From Bacteroidales bacterium (GTDB lineage Bacteria; Bacteroidota; Bacteroidia; Bacteroidales; VadinHA17), in assembly GCA_029932855.1 (NCBI GenBank), contig JAOZPG010000003.1:1-64000 (forward strand): a DNA stretch of 64,000 nucleotides. Reading direction: 5' to 3'. This document shows, one piece after another, positions 21,319 to 31,061 of this stretch (positions within the stretch are counted from its first letter, which is position 1; each line of letters begins with the position of its first letter). Both the position numbers and the translations under genes were made by a program. The notes beneath the pieces are model-generated. The model saw nothing but the letters and a program-made list of their open reading frames with translations, was not told where the DNA came from and made no database searches.

Positions 21319-21338
21319 TAATAGCCTGAATTATTATT

Positions 21339-21366
21339 AAAAGCCTTGTTTTCAAGGCTTTTTTTG
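21339..21366 (+). terminator. Intrinsic terminator
   Basis: AAAAGCCTTG, a TTTT loop, CAAGGC and then nine T residues form a short, compact hairpin with a U tract 20 bp after the lipoprotein gene. It ends the etf/acyl-CoA dehydrogenase/lipoprotein transcription unit. Confidence 0.9.
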
Positions 21367-21436
21367 GTTTTAATCCGTAATTTTCAATTATTTTTAGATT
21401 TCTGTTTATGGGATAATTATGGAGATAAGGGAGTAT

Positions 21437-22219
21437 ATGAAAATTGTTATGCTAGGTGCCGGGAATGTGGGTAGTTATATGTCCAGAGCACTTGATACCG
21501 CAGGGTATAAGATACTCCAGTGTTATAGCAGGACAGGGAAGTCTGCAAGAGAATTATCCGGGCTTGTCGGATGTGAAGCTTGCACCGACACAAGAGATGT
21601 CAGAAGGGATGCAGATCTTTATATTATTGCTCTAAGCGATGATGCAGTTGTAGGCTTTATAAATAGTTTTTCTTTTCCTAAAAATGCTATGGCGGTTCAT
21701 ACCAGCGGAAGCCTTGATATGAGCTTATTTAAAGACAGGATAGATAATTATGGCGTTTTTTATCCTGTACAGACTATTAATAAGCAGGCTAAAGTTGATC
21801 CTGGCAGTATCCCCATATGTATTGAGGCCAGTAATAATGAGATGCTTGAGTTTCTTGCTGTGCTGGCAGGGCAGATTGGTTCGGATCATTACCACCTTAG
21901 CTCACACCAAAGACATGTATTGCACCTGGCAGCTGTTTTTTCAAATAATTTTGTAAATCATCTTTATTATATTGCTGCTGATCTGATGGAGAAACATGAT
22001 CTTCCGTTTGACTTGCTCCTGCCTCTTATTGAGGAGACAGCGCAGAGGGTACAAAAAGAACATCCGGCTGATCTGCAAACCGGTCCGGCAAAAAGAAACG
22101 ATAAAATGATTATTAAGGAGCATCTTGAGTTCCTGTCGGATAATGAGCAGTATAAAAGGATATATTCAGAATTAAGCAAAAGCATTTTAATACTGAGAGA
22201 TAAGCATAGAGATAAGTAA
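21437..22219 (+). CDS. Rossmann-like and DUF2520 domain protein
   Basis: About 260 residues. The N-terminal Rossmann fold begins MKIVMLGAGNVGSYMS (GxGxxG dinucleotide motif), and the C-terminal DUF2520 helical domain contains SSHQRHVLHLAAVFSNNFVNH. The family resembles NADP-dependent reductases of the pyrroline-5-carboxylate reductase type, but its substrate is unknown. An ATG at 21419 would add six residues; the internal ATG at 21437 fits the family start better and has AGGGAG upstream. A KdsC-like gene follows 53 bp later in the same direction. Confidence 0.85.
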   Translation: MKIVMLGAGNVGSYMSRALDTAGYKILQCYSRTGKSARELSGLVGCEACTDTRDVRRDADLYIIALSDDAVVGFINSFSFPKNAMAVHTSGSLDMSLFKDRIDNYGVFYPVQTINKQAKVDPGSIPICIEASNNEMLEFLAVLAGQIGSDHYHLSSHQRHVLHLAAVFSNNFVNHLYYIAADLMEKHDLPFDLLLPLIEETAQRVQKEHPADLQTGPAKRNDKMIIKEHLEFLSDNEQYKRIYSELSKSILILRDKHRDK

Positions 22220-22272
22220 TGACAGGCTGAAGCAGGTCCGGCAGGGATGAATAGCCTTAATAAATTTATATA

Positions 22273-22794
22273 ATGAGCAACTTTAAAGAGGAATTAAGAA
22301 AAGTAAAAGCATTTGCCTTTGATGTGGACGGGGTCCTTTCAAGTCATATTTTAACACTACATCCCAGTGGCGAGCCTATGCGAACGGTGAATATTAAGGA
22401 TGGTTATGCTTTGCAACTGGCCGTCAGGAAAGATTACCCGGTTGCCGTGATTACCGGGGGAAACACTGAAGCAGTAAAGAAACGTTTTGTTAGCCTGGGA
22501 ATAAAAGATATTTATCTTGCCTCATCAGATAAGAAAAAGGATTTTGCCCGTTTCCTTGCCAGGCATGACCTGCATGCTTCATCGGTACTCTATATGGGCG
22601 ATGACCTGCCCGATTATGAAGTAATGAATATGGTGGGCTTCCCTACCTGTCCGGCCGATGCTGTGGTGGAGATTAAGCAAATAGCCAGGTATATATCAAA
22701 CCTTAACGGGGGAGATGGTTGTGTGAGGGATATTATCGAACAGGTGCTGAGGCTTCATAATAAATGGATGGACGGAGATGCCTTTAACTGGTAG
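22273..22794 (+). CDS. HAD-family phosphatase, KdsC-like
   Basis: A 173-residue HAD hydrolase without a cap domain. The catalytic loop FDVDGVLSS (residues 16-24) has both Asp, the second motif is VITGGN, and the third is MGDDLPDYE. Length and motifs fit 3-deoxy-D-manno-octulosonate 8-phosphate phosphatase (YrbI/KdsC), which makes free Kdo for lipopolysaccharide. In family members the loop often reads DVDGVLTDG; here SSH follows. The Kdo role is likely but not proven. Confidence 0.85.
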   Translation: MSNFKEELRKVKAFAFDVDGVLSSHILTLHPSGEPMRTVNIKDGYALQLAVRKDYPVAVITGGNTEAVKKRFVSLGIKDIYLASSDKKKDFARFLARHDLHASSVLYMGDDLPDYEVMNMVGFPTCPADAVVEIKQIARYISNLNGGDGCVRDIIEQVLRLHNKWMDGDAFNW

Positions 22795-22874
22795 ATACAT
22801 AAACCAAAGCCTATAATCAGGAAAAGAAACATGATCCGGGAGTTATAGTAACCGGGATTAAAATATAATACTAA

Positions 22875-23855
22875 ATGAAAGCATTTTTTCAGTTAATAAG
22901 GTGGCCAAATCTTTTAATAATAATTGTTACCCAGTATCTGATGCGTTATGCAATTATTGATAGTATGCTTGATAGTATATATGTAATGCGGGGCTCAGAT
23001 ATTGTTAAGGTTCCGGAAATGGAACTGCAACTGTCATCTCTGCAATTCCTGATCCTTGTTATGTCGACGGTATTATTGACGGCAGCAGGATATGTAATAA
23101 ATGATTATTTCGATACAAAGACCGATAAGCTGAACCGTCCCGATCGTGTAATTGTTGGCAGGTCAATATCCCGCAGGGCTGCAATGACCATACATCTTTT
23201 TTTTAATGGTGTAGGCGTATTGCTTGGATTCTATCTGTCATGGTCTATAGGAATGTTTTTTCTGGGATTTGTGTTTCTTTTGGTATCGGGACTCTTATGG
23301 TTTTATTCTACCACTTATAAAAGGCAGTTTCTTATTGGGAATTTACTTGTAGCTATTCTTACCGGACTGGTCCCATTTATGGTAGCCCTGTTTGAGCTGC
23401 CAATGATTATCAGGGAATATAATTCATTGATTCTTGAATATGGATTTAAGCTAAACCATATACTTTTCTGGATAGGAGGTTTTTCCTTTTTTGCTTTTAT
23501 AACAACACTTATCAGGGAACTGGTTAAGGATATGGAGGATTTTGAGGGCGACAAGGCTTATGGAAGAAGGAGCTTGCCGGTTGTGGTGGGACTGAATATG
23601 ACCAGGGTGCTGGTATCTGTGCTTGTGGCCTTGTGTATTATAGCTTTGTTCCTGGTAGTTATACTTTATTTGAGCGATACGATAACTTTCGTTTATATGA
23701 TAGTCGCCTTGCTTCTCCCTATGTTGCTGTTTATATACAGGTTGTGGAAAGCTGATTCTGCAACAGGCTATCACTCTGCAAGCAGGCTTATTAAAATAAT
23801 TATGCTTGCAGGCCTGTCATATTCAATCCTGGCATATTTTATTATACAATATTAG
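22875..23855 (+). CDS. UbiA-family prenyltransferase
   Basis: A 326-residue integral membrane enzyme with about eight hydrophobic segments. The two Asp-rich Mg2+/prenyl-diphosphate motifs are NDYFDTKTDKLNRP (near residue 75) and DMEDFEGDKAYG (near residue 220). Bacteroidota homologues are often labelled geranylgeranylglycerol-phosphate geranylgeranyltransferase, but the acceptor cannot be read from sequence. maf starts 12 bp downstream. A second, different UbiA protein is at 62463-63335. Confidence 0.85.
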   Translation: MKAFFQLIRWPNLLIIIVTQYLMRYAIIDSMLDSIYVMRGSDIVKVPEMELQLSSLQFLILVMSTVLLTAAGYVINDYFDTKTDKLNRPDRVIVGRSISRRAAMTIHLFFNGVGVLLGFYLSWSIGMFFLGFVFLLVSGLLWFYSTTYKRQFLIGNLLVAILTGLVPFMVALFELPMIIREYNSLILEYGFKLNHILFWIGGFSFFAFITTLIRELVKDMEDFEGDKAYGRRSLPVVVGLNMTRVLVSVLVALCIIALFLVVILYLSDTITFVYMIVALLLPMLLFIYRLWKADSATGYHSASRLIKIIMLAGLSYSILAYFIIQY

Positions 23856-23867
23856 TCACACAAAATT

Positions 23868-24437
23868 ATGCTTAACTGGAAAATTCTGCTTGCTTCGCAA
23901 TCCCCCAGGAGAAGGAGCCTGATCCAGGGTCTGGATATGCCTGTGGAACTTGTTGACCCACCTGGTACTGATGAGTCTTTCCCTGTCGGTATGGATCCAT
24001 ACAAGGTGCCGCTACTCCTGGCAGACAGGAAGTCTCTTAGTTACAAAGGAGAGATAAATGAGAATGAAGTGCTTGTTACTGCCGATACTATAGTCTTGTG
24101 TAAGGGAAAGATAATTAATAAGCCGGCTAACAGCGATGCTGCAAGGGAAATGCTGAGAAGCATCTCCGGATGCTGGCACACTGTTATTACAGCTGTATGC
24201 CTGAAAACAAGGGACAAGAACAAGAGCTTTTCTTCAACTACAGAGGTTTACATTAATAATCTTGATGATGATGAGATAGATTATTATGTAGATAAATATC
24301 AGCCCCTTGATAAAGCAGGTGCTTATGGAATACAGGAATGGATAGGATATATAGGAGTGGAGAGGATCAAGGGCTCTTTTTTCAATGTAATGGGACTTCC
24401 CCTTCACAGCCTGTACAGAGAATTGAAAACATTATAA
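23868..24437 (+). CDS. maf: Maf-family nucleotide pyrophosphatase
   Basis: A cytoplasmic house-cleaning enzyme that hydrolyses non-canonical or methylated NTPs to NMPs. The 189 residues show LLASQSPRRRSLIQG at the start, TADTIVLCKGKIINKP in the middle and PLDKAGAYGIQEWI near residue 145, the conserved Maf blocks. The dTTP/UTP and m7GTP subtypes cannot be separated with confidence. It lies 12 bp after the prenyltransferase gene. Confidence 0.93.
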   Translation: MLNWKILLASQSPRRRSLIQGLDMPVELVDPPGTDESFPVGMDPYKVPLLLADRKSLSYKGEINENEVLVTADTIVLCKGKIINKPANSDAAREMLRSISGCWHTVITAVCLKTRDKNKSFSSTTEVYINNLDDDEIDYYVDKYQPLDKAGAYGIQEWIGYIGVERIKGSFFNVMGLPLHSLYRELKTL

Positions 24438-24504
24438 GCTAATAAGTAAAGCCTCATAGCTTTACATGGATAGTTAGGATATGCATAACTAATAAATATA
24501 TATA

Positions 24505-26670
24505 ATGAGAAAAATAGTAGTAATAATAATGATCATTCAGCTTGGCAGTCCTGTTTTTATGGCAAGGGCAGATGAAGGGATGTGGATTCCTATGCTTGTT
24601 GACAAGCTGAATATCAGGGATATGCAGGAGAAAGGCTTTAAGCTCACAGCAGAGGATATATACAGCGTAAACAAGGCCAGTATGAAAGATGCAGTTATGA
24701 TCTTTGGGAGAGGCTGTACAGGAGAACTGATATCTGGCAGGGGATTATTGATCACCAATCATCATTGCGGCCTGGGGAATATACAGCAGCATTCCACACT
24801 TGAGCATGATTACCTGAGAAAAGGCTTTTGGGCAATGTCGGCCGGAGAGGAACTGACAAACCCCGGCCTGACAGTCAGGTTCCTGAAATGGATGGAGGAT
24901 GTAAGCATAAAGGTCACAGATGGAGTAAATGATAATATGACCGGGAAGGACAGGAAGGAATTAATTCACAGGAATATTGATAAAATAATTGAGGAAGCAA
25001 TTAAAGGAACTCATTTCTCGGCCCATGTGGAACCATTTTTTGCCGGTAACCAGTATTTTCTCTTTGTTGAAGAAACATTCCCTGATGTCAGACTTGTTGG
25101 AGCACCCCCTTTCTCTATTGGTAGTTTTGGCGGTGACACGGATAACTGGATGTGGCCCCGGCATGGAGGTGATTTTTCATTATTCAGGATATATGCCGGT
25201 AAGGATAACCTGCCTGCTGAGTATTCTGCCGAAAATGTCCCTTATAAGCCTGCTGCTTTTTTCCCGGTCTCTTTAAAAGGATATGAACCGGGAGATTTTA
25301 CCATGGTCTTTGGATACCCGGGAAGTACTGCCAGTTATGTTCATTCATCACATATCAAGATGCTTACAAACTATGTGTATCCTGCCCTTATAGAGATAAG
25401 GGGGAAAAAGCTGGAAATAATAAAGGCAGATATGGAACTGAGTCCCGAAATCAGGATACAGTATGCTACAAAAGCTGCCAGGTTGAGTAATTCATGGAAA
25501 AGATGGAGGGGAGAAATACGGGGACTTGAAAAATTAAATGCCATAGATAAAAAGATGGAGTTTGAGAAAGGATTTGGGGAGTGGGTGGAGATGGAGGCCG
25601 GCAGGAAAGTAAAATACGGGAAGCTCCTTGAAGATTTTGAGAGACTATATGAAGAGTATTCTGAATATTACCTGGCCAGGTATTATAGCAATGAAGTATT
25701 CTCCGGCGGGGGTGCCGAACTGGTATATTTCTCAGGGCGGTTTAAAAAGCTGTTCAGATTGCTTGAGACAGCTACGGAAGAAGAAATAACGATTGAAGCA
25801 GCCGGTCTTAAGTCTGCCGTGGAGTCGTTTTTCAGGAACTATAACCAGCCAACAGACGAGAAACTTTTTGCCCTGCTGATGGAGATGTTTGATAAGACCA
25901 TTGACAAAAGTTTTCATCCTTCGTTTTATATTGATATGCATTCAAAGTATAAGGATGATTTTAATAAATATACGGGAGATGTATATAAGAAGACAAGATA
26001 TACAGATAAGGCCGGTCTTATGGCCTTTTTGGATAATCCCGGCTTATCCGGGGCAAAAAAGCTGATAAATGATCCGGTATATGAGATTAACCAGAGTGCC
26101 GGCCTTTTATATAATACTAAAATATTGCCCGAGTATAAGAGGCTTGGTGATGAGCTGGCTAAACTTAACAGGCTTTATATGGCTGCAATGATGGAGTATG
26201 AGAAAGACAGGTGCTTTTACCCGGATGCGAACTTTACGCTCAGGTTGTCATACGGGAAAGTAAGTGCCTATAAAGCAAGGGATGCTGTTTTTTATAAGCA
26301 TTATTCAAGCCTCAGGGGAGTAATTGAAAAACTTGACCCGGAAATATATGACTATGATGTTCCCGAAAAGCTTATTCAATTATATGAAGAAAAAGATTAT
26401 GGCCGCTATGGCAGCAATGATATTCTTCATGTGAACTTTATTGCAACAAATCATACCACAGGGGGAAATTCCGGTAGTCCCGTGCTTAATGCTGAAGGAC
26501 AGCTGATAGGTGTGAATTTCGACAGGGTATGGGAAGGTGTAATGAGCGATATTATGTTTAATCCCGGACAGTGCAGGAATATATCCCTTGATATTCGTTA
26601 TGCCCTGTTTATTATTGATAAGTTTGCCGGCGCAGGCTACCTGCTTGATGAAATGGAAATAGTGGAGTGA
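24505..26670 (+). CDS. S46 family dipeptidyl-peptidase, DPP11-like
   Basis: A secreted or periplasmic serine exopeptidase that removes dipeptides from peptide N-termini. The 721 residues include a signal peptide (KIVVIIMIIQLGSPVFMARA), the catalytic His region ITNHHCGLGNIQ (around residue 86) and the catalytic Ser in GGNSGSPVLNAEG (around residue 655). An Arg lies 18 residues after that Ser (NFDRVWEG), the position that in Porphyromonas DPP11 confers preference for acidic P1 residues, whereas DPP7 has Gly. An Asp/Glu-specific DPP11 is therefore more likely. It supplies peptides for fermentation. Confidence 0.9.
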   Translation: MRKIVVIIMIIQLGSPVFMARADEGMWIPMLVDKLNIRDMQEKGFKLTAEDIYSVNKASMKDAVMIFGRGCTGELISGRGLLITNHHCGLGNIQQHSTLEHDYLRKGFWAMSAGEELTNPGLTVRFLKWMEDVSIKVTDGVNDNMTGKDRKELIHRNIDKIIEEAIKGTHFSAHVEPFFAGNQYFLFVEETFPDVRLVGAPPFSIGSFGGDTDNWMWPRHGGDFSLFRIYAGKDNLPAEYSAENVPYKPAAFFPVSLKGYEPGDFTMVFGYPGSTASYVHSSHIKMLTNYVYPALIEIRGKKLEIIKADMELSPEIRIQYATKAARLSNSWKRWRGEIRGLEKLNAIDKKMEFEKGFGEWVEMEAGRKVKYGKLLEDFERLYEEYSEYYLARYYSNEVFSGGGAELVYFSGRFKKLFRLLETATEEEITIEAAGLKSAVESFFRNYNQPTDEKLFALLMEMFDKTIDKSFHPSFYIDMHSKYKDDFNKYTGDVYKKTRYTDKAGLMAFLDNPGLSGAKKLINDPVYEINQSAGLLYNTKILPEYKRLGDELAKLNRLYMAAMMEYEKDRCFYPDANFTLRLSYGKVSAYKARDAVFYKHYSSLRGVIEKLDPEIYDYDVPEKLIQLYEEKDYGRYGSNDILHVNFIATNHTTGGNSGSPVLNAEGQLIGVNFDRVWEGVMSDIMFNPGQCRNISLDIRYALFIIDKFAGAGYLLDEMEIVE

Positions 26671-26752
26671 TAGTTAAATTATAGAGATGACTATTATTAC
26701 CCCGACAGAGACATCCTTTTTATATATGAGAGTTTCTAAATTGTAATAAATA

Positions 26753-28897
26753 ATGAAGTACCTGAAGATTATCCTTACGATATTACTTACACATTCTCTT
26801 ATTTTACTTTCCGCACAGGAGCAAAAGCCCCTGTTAAAAGCATACAATGCAAGCGGGAAAATATTGCTGGATGGATTTCTTGATGAGGCTGACTGGCAGG
26901 GAGCTTCAGGCCTGGAGTCGCTTACAATGGTTGAACCTGTAACAGGAATGGATGCCTCTGTAGGAACAACTGTAAGGATATTGATGGATGATAACAATAT
27001 TTACCTGGGAGTAATATGTTATGATGATCCCGAAAATATAGTTGCTTACTCAAAAGCACGTGACTCTGAGTTGAGAGGGGAAGATTATATAAAGTTTGTT
27101 TTTGATACTTATCTGGATAACAGGTCGGGTTTTATTTTTGCGGTAAATCCTTATGGTGCCAGGTATGATGCTTTAGTGGCTTATTTTGGAGAGAGGGAGA
27201 ACCAGAACTGGGATGCTGTGTGGGATGCCAGGGTGAGGATGCATGATAAAGGATGGACGGCTGAAATAATGATACCTGTAAAAACCCTGACATTCGATAA
27301 GGACCTGAGGACATGGGGTTTTAATATAGAGAGAAGGATACAGCGCAAAATGGAAACAGATCGCTGGACTGGTGTTAGCAAGGATATAAGACTGGGACAG
27401 ACCGCAAATGCCGGTTTATTGACAGGTCTGCCCGATTTTAACCTTGGAATAGGACTTATTGTGCAGGGATCTGCAAATGTGAATTTTAGTAAAAGCCTTG
27501 ATGAGGGCTCCTCGCAGAGCTGGCAGCCCAGTCTTGATATTACAGAAAAGTTTACACCCGATATTACGGCCCAGCTGACTGTGAATACCGATTTTGCAGA
27601 AACAGAAGTTGATTCAAGAAGGACAAATCTTACAAGGTTTCCATTGTTTTATCCTGAGAAGCGCAGTTTCTTTCTCCAGGGAGCAGACCTCTATGAGTTC
27701 GGGGGACTGGGGCGCGATTTTATGCCATATTTTTCCAGGAGGATAGGACTTGTTGAAGGCCAGCCCGTGCCCCTGCTTGCAGGTGGAAAGTTAGACGGGA
27801 ATATAGGGAATACAAAGTTCGGGGGACTGGTAACACACATGGGTGCAGTGGATTCACTGACCGGCCCTACAACACTGGGGGTTGCAAGGATAAAGCAAAA
27901 TATATTCAAGGAATCAAGCATTGGGCTCTTATCAACTGTTGGAGACCCTTATGGCAGGGCAGGCAGCTATACGGGAGGGGTAGATTTTACATATAAAACC
28001 TCATCACTCTGGGGAAATAAGAACTTCCTTGTAGGGGGATGGGCATTGATAAATGGTCGCGACAGCCTTATAGGTGATAAGTCCTCATTCGGTTTTTCCA
28101 TGGACTACCCCAATGACACATGGGATATATATTTGAGTTTCAAGAGGATAGGTGATGCTTTTGATCCTTCTCTGGGATTTGTGCCAAGGAGAGGTGTGAA
28201 GATGTTCAGGATGGGGCTTGATTATATGCCCCGGCCGGATTGGGATATAATAAGACAGTTCTTTTTTGAGTCTTCCTTTAGCTATGTTACAAATCTTGAT
28301 AATGAATGGGAGAGCTATCGCTTATTTACTGCTCCCGTACATTTTAAGCTGGAGAGCGCTGACAGGTTTGAATTTAATATTTCTCCTGCCGGGGAACAGC
28401 TTGTAGAAGCTTTTGAAATATCAGACGGTGTAATACTTGAGCCCGGTAAATATAACTGGCTACGTTACCGTCTGGAATTTGAAACAGCAAGTAAACGAAA
28501 GCTTAACGGGCAGATAACATGGTGGTTTGGTGAATTCTATGATGGCAGTCTCGACCAGGTGGAGCTGAATCTGAACCTGAGGCCTTTCTCATTTATAAAT
28601 TTTGAGTTTAGTTACGAAAAAAATATTGCAAGGCTTCCTGAAGGTGATTTTACCCAGGAGCTCTGGGCAGGTCGTGCACTTTTTAACTTTTCCTCAGACC
28701 TGCAGATTTCATCTTTTATCCAATATGATAATGAGAGCAGGAATCTGGGCACAAATACCAGGTTCAGGTGGACTTTTAGTCCCAGGGGAGACCTGTATAT
28801 AGTGTATAACCATAACCTTCTGAATGATATTACAGAGCGATGGTCTTACCAGTCTAACCAGTTGATATTTAAATTTACATATGCACTCTGGGTATAG
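26753..28897 (+). CDS. CBM9-like and DUF5916 domain protein
   Basis: A 714-residue protein with a signal peptide (LKIILTILLTHSLILLSAQ). The N-terminal 200 residues resemble a family 9 carbohydrate-binding fold (KILLDGFLDEADWQ...VRILMDDNNIYLGVICYD). The C-terminal DUF5916 region has TDFAETEVDSRRTNLTRFPL and FPEKRSFFLQG-like sequence, then many amphipathic beta strands ending in FTYALWV, suggesting an outer-membrane barrel. Ligand and function are unknown. Confidence 0.8.
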   Translation: MKYLKIILTILLTHSLILLSAQEQKPLLKAYNASGKILLDGFLDEADWQGASGLESLTMVEPVTGMDASVGTTVRILMDDNNIYLGVICYDDPENIVAYSKARDSELRGEDYIKFVFDTYLDNRSGFIFAVNPYGARYDALVAYFGERENQNWDAVWDARVRMHDKGWTAEIMIPVKTLTFDKDLRTWGFNIERRIQRKMETDRWTGVSKDIRLGQTANAGLLTGLPDFNLGIGLIVQGSANVNFSKSLDEGSSQSWQPSLDITEKFTPDITAQLTVNTDFAETEVDSRRTNLTRFPLFYPEKRSFFLQGADLYEFGGLGRDFMPYFSRRIGLVEGQPVPLLAGGKLDGNIGNTKFGGLVTHMGAVDSLTGPTTLGVARIKQNIFKESSIGLLSTVGDPYGRAGSYTGGVDFTYKTSSLWGNKNFLVGGWALINGRDSLIGDKSSFGFSMDYPNDTWDIYLSFKRIGDAFDPSLGFVPRRGVKMFRMGLDYMPRPDWDIIRQFFFESSFSYVTNLDNEWESYRLFTAPVHFKLESADRFEFNISPAGEQLVEAFEISDGVILEPGKYNWLRYRLEFETASKRKLNGQITWWFGEFYDGSLDQVELNLNLRPFSFINFEFSYEKNIARLPEGDFTQELWAGRALFNFSSDLQISSFIQYDNESRNLGTNTRFRWTFSPRGDLYIVYNHNLLNDITERWSYQSNQLIFKFTYALWV

Positions 28898-28947
28898 AAA
28901 TTGATAGTAAATTAGCAGGAATCATGTGCTATAATATATAAATAATC

Positions 28948-29658
28948 ATGACCGGAGAAATACAACTGCTTGCAATAACTGCCGCTTCTGTAGCTTTGTT
29001 TCATACCCTTTTGGGTCCCGATCATTATTTGCCATTTATAGTAATGTCGAGATCGGGGAAATGGTCGCTGGCAAAAACCCTGTGGATTACGGCAGCCAGT
29101 GGCCTGGGTCATGTATTAAGTTCAGTTGTGCTTGGCATTATTGGAATAGCACTTGGTGTAGGGGTAAACAAAATGTCGGGGATAGAAGAGGGGAGGGGGA
29201 ACTTTGCTGCATGGATGCTTATTGCTTTCGGACTGGCATATATGATATGGGGAATACGCAGAGTTTACAGGAACAGGCCACACACACATATACATGTTCA
29301 CAGTGATGGTACATTGCATGATCATCCTCATTCACATAACAGTGTTCATAGCCATGTACATAAGGAAGGAAAAAAGAATCTTACTCCCTGGATACTTTTT
29401 ACAATTTTTGTGCTGGGTCCGTGCGAACCACTGATACCCATATTGATGTATCCGGCCGCAGAGGGTGATTTTACAGGCTTATTCCTGGTTACTTCCATAT
29501 TTTCGCTTATCACAATACTTAGCATGCTGGCAGTAGTAATAGTCGGTTATTTTGGTTTGAACTTCCTTCCCCTGGGCAAGCTTGAGAAATATACCCACGC
29601 CCTGGCCGGCGGTACAATAATGCTAAGTGGTATTGCAATTATCTTCATGGGGCTTTAA
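28948..29658 (+). CDS. His-rich metal transporter-like membrane protein
   Basis: A 236-residue protein with about six hydrophobic segments and a cytoplasmic-type His-rich loop near residues 110-135 (HTHIHVHSDGTLHDHPHSH). It has LLGPDHYLPF near the start and LGPCEPLIPI in the second half, resembling NicO/RcnA/UreH-type nickel or cobalt transporters. The [NiFe] hydrogenase about 5 kb away suggests Ni2+ handling, but direction and metal are unproven. It is convergent with gatD, the two stops being 17 bp apart. Confidence 0.7.
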   Translation: MTGEIQLLAITAASVALFHTLLGPDHYLPFIVMSRSGKWSLAKTLWITAASGLGHVLSSVVLGIIGIALGVGVNKMSGIEEGRGNFAAWMLIAFGLAYMIWGIRRVYRNRPHTHIHVHSDGTLHDHPHSHNSVHSHVHKEGKKNLTPWILFTIFVLGPCEPLIPILMYPAAEGDFTGLFLVTSIFSLITILSMLAVVIVGYFGLNFLPLGKLEKYTHALAGGTIMLSGIAIIFMGL

Positions 29659-29675
29659 AAACTGCAAAAGATAAG

Positions 29676-31061
29676 CTATTTATGCACCCTTCTTACAAAG
29701 TCGTCAACCTCGGGTATACCTCCCTGGTAAACAAGGTAGCCATTATATGGTTCTCGTTTGGTAATCTCGTCATTAATTGGTGTAAGCATCATCTTTTTAA
29801 CCTTTTCAGGCTCATTTGTCTGGCCCAGTATCCAGCTTAGTTTTACCCATGCTACCTCGGGCAGCATATTCCCTGCGGGGATGATCCCTCTGGCCATCAT
29901 ATCCCTTCCGGTGTCATATACAAACATATGTACGTATCCCCACAGTGTCTGAAGGGTCATATACATATGAACTCCTTTTTCCCTTGCCCTGTCTATGGCA
30001 GGGTAAAGTTCTTTGTTTACATGGCCCAGTCCGGTGCCTACGAATATTATTCCCTTGTATCCTTTATCTACCATAGCATCCAATACATCGGGCCGCATTC
30101 CCGGGTAATAATAGAGCATGCTTACATCCTTGCTGAAGTAGGGGAGTATCTTTACCTTCCTGTCATTCCTCCTCTTGTTATAGCTGGTTTTAATCAGGTC
30201 TATCTTCTCTCTGCTTACCATTGCCAGGGGTGTGTCGCCTATGGTACGGAAGGTTGACCTGTATGATGAATGCATCTTCCTCACCCTTGTTCCTTTATGC
30301 AGCAGGCCATAATCATCAGACGTAGGGCCGAACATACATACCATTACCTCGGCTATATCCGATTGGCCGGCTGCTTTCATGGCATGCATAAGATTGAGGG
30401 CTGCATCAGAACTGGGCCTGTCTGAAGACCTTTGGGAACCGACCAGTACTACTGGCACAGGCAGGTCCTGACACATGAAGGACAGGGCAGCTCCTGTATG
30501 ATGAAGGGTGTCTGTACCGTGACCTATAACAATGCCATCAACACCTTTTTCAATTTCTTTGCCAATGGCTTTTGCCAGTGCTATATATTGTTTGGGCCCC
30601 ATATTTTCGCTGAACACTGCAAATACTTTTTCTGTTTCCAGGTTGCAAATATCAGCAAGTTCTGGTACAGCTCCATAGAGCTCTCCCGGCGAGAAGGCAG
30701 GTATTACCGCACCTGTCCTGTAGTCAAGCCTGGATGCAATGGTGCCCCCGGTACCGAATAACTTTACCCTGGGAAGTCCGGGGGTGACAGGGAATTCCTT
30801 TTCAGGTATCTTATAGCTTGCCTTTTTATAACCAGTTTCCTTCATCTTGCTTATAGTATCTACGGCAATTCCTATATTATAACCTGTGATTATTTTAATA
30901 ACAATATGTTTATCATCATCATTCTCGGCCCGTGGCAAAACCGTTCCCCTGAATTCTCCCCTTGTGGTTATCACTTCAGCCTGTCCCCATACTCTTACCC
31001 GGTATTTTTTCAGTATTTCCAGTGCCTCTCCGCGGTATCCTTGAAATATATCATTATCCAT
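29676..31061 (-). CDS. gatD: Glu-tRNA(Gln) amidotransferase subunit D (archaeal type)
   Basis: GatD is an asparaginase-like subunit that releases ammonia from Gln or Asn for the GatE reaction. The 461 residues comprise an N-terminal SH3-like domain (about 1-95) and then an L-asparaginase fold: FGTGGTIASRLDYRTG (first catalytic Thr), VIGHGTDTLHHTGAAL (second Thr and Asp), and VGSQRSSDRPSSDAALNL with conserved Ser/Asp residues. The N-terminal domain distinguishes it from plain asparaginase. Its start overlaps the gatE stop by 8 bp (ATGGATAA), so the two are translationally coupled. GatDE is known as an archaeal enzyme. Confidence 0.9.
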   Translation of the reverse strand: MDNDIFQGYRGEALEILKKYRVRVWGQAEVITTRGEFRGTVLPRAENDDDKHIVIKIITGYNIGIAVDTISKMKETGYKKASYKIPEKEFPVTPGLPRVKLFGTGGTIASRLDYRTGAVIPAFSPGELYGAVPELADICNLETEKVFAVFSENMGPKQYIALAKAIGKEIEKGVDGIVIGHGTDTLHHTGAALSFMCQDLPVPVVLVGSQRSSDRPSSDAALNLMHAMKAAGQSDIAEVMVCMFGPTSDDYGLLHKGTRVRKMHSSYRSTFRTIGDTPLAMVSREKIDLIKTSYNKRRNDRKVKILPYFSKDVSMLYYYPGMRPDVLDAMVDKGYKGIIFVGTGLGHVNKELYPAIDRAREKGVHMYMTLQTLWGYVHMFVYDTGRDMMARGIIPAGNMLPEVAWVKLSWILGQTNEPEKVKKMMLTPINDEITKREPYNGYLVYQGGIPEVDDFVRRVHK

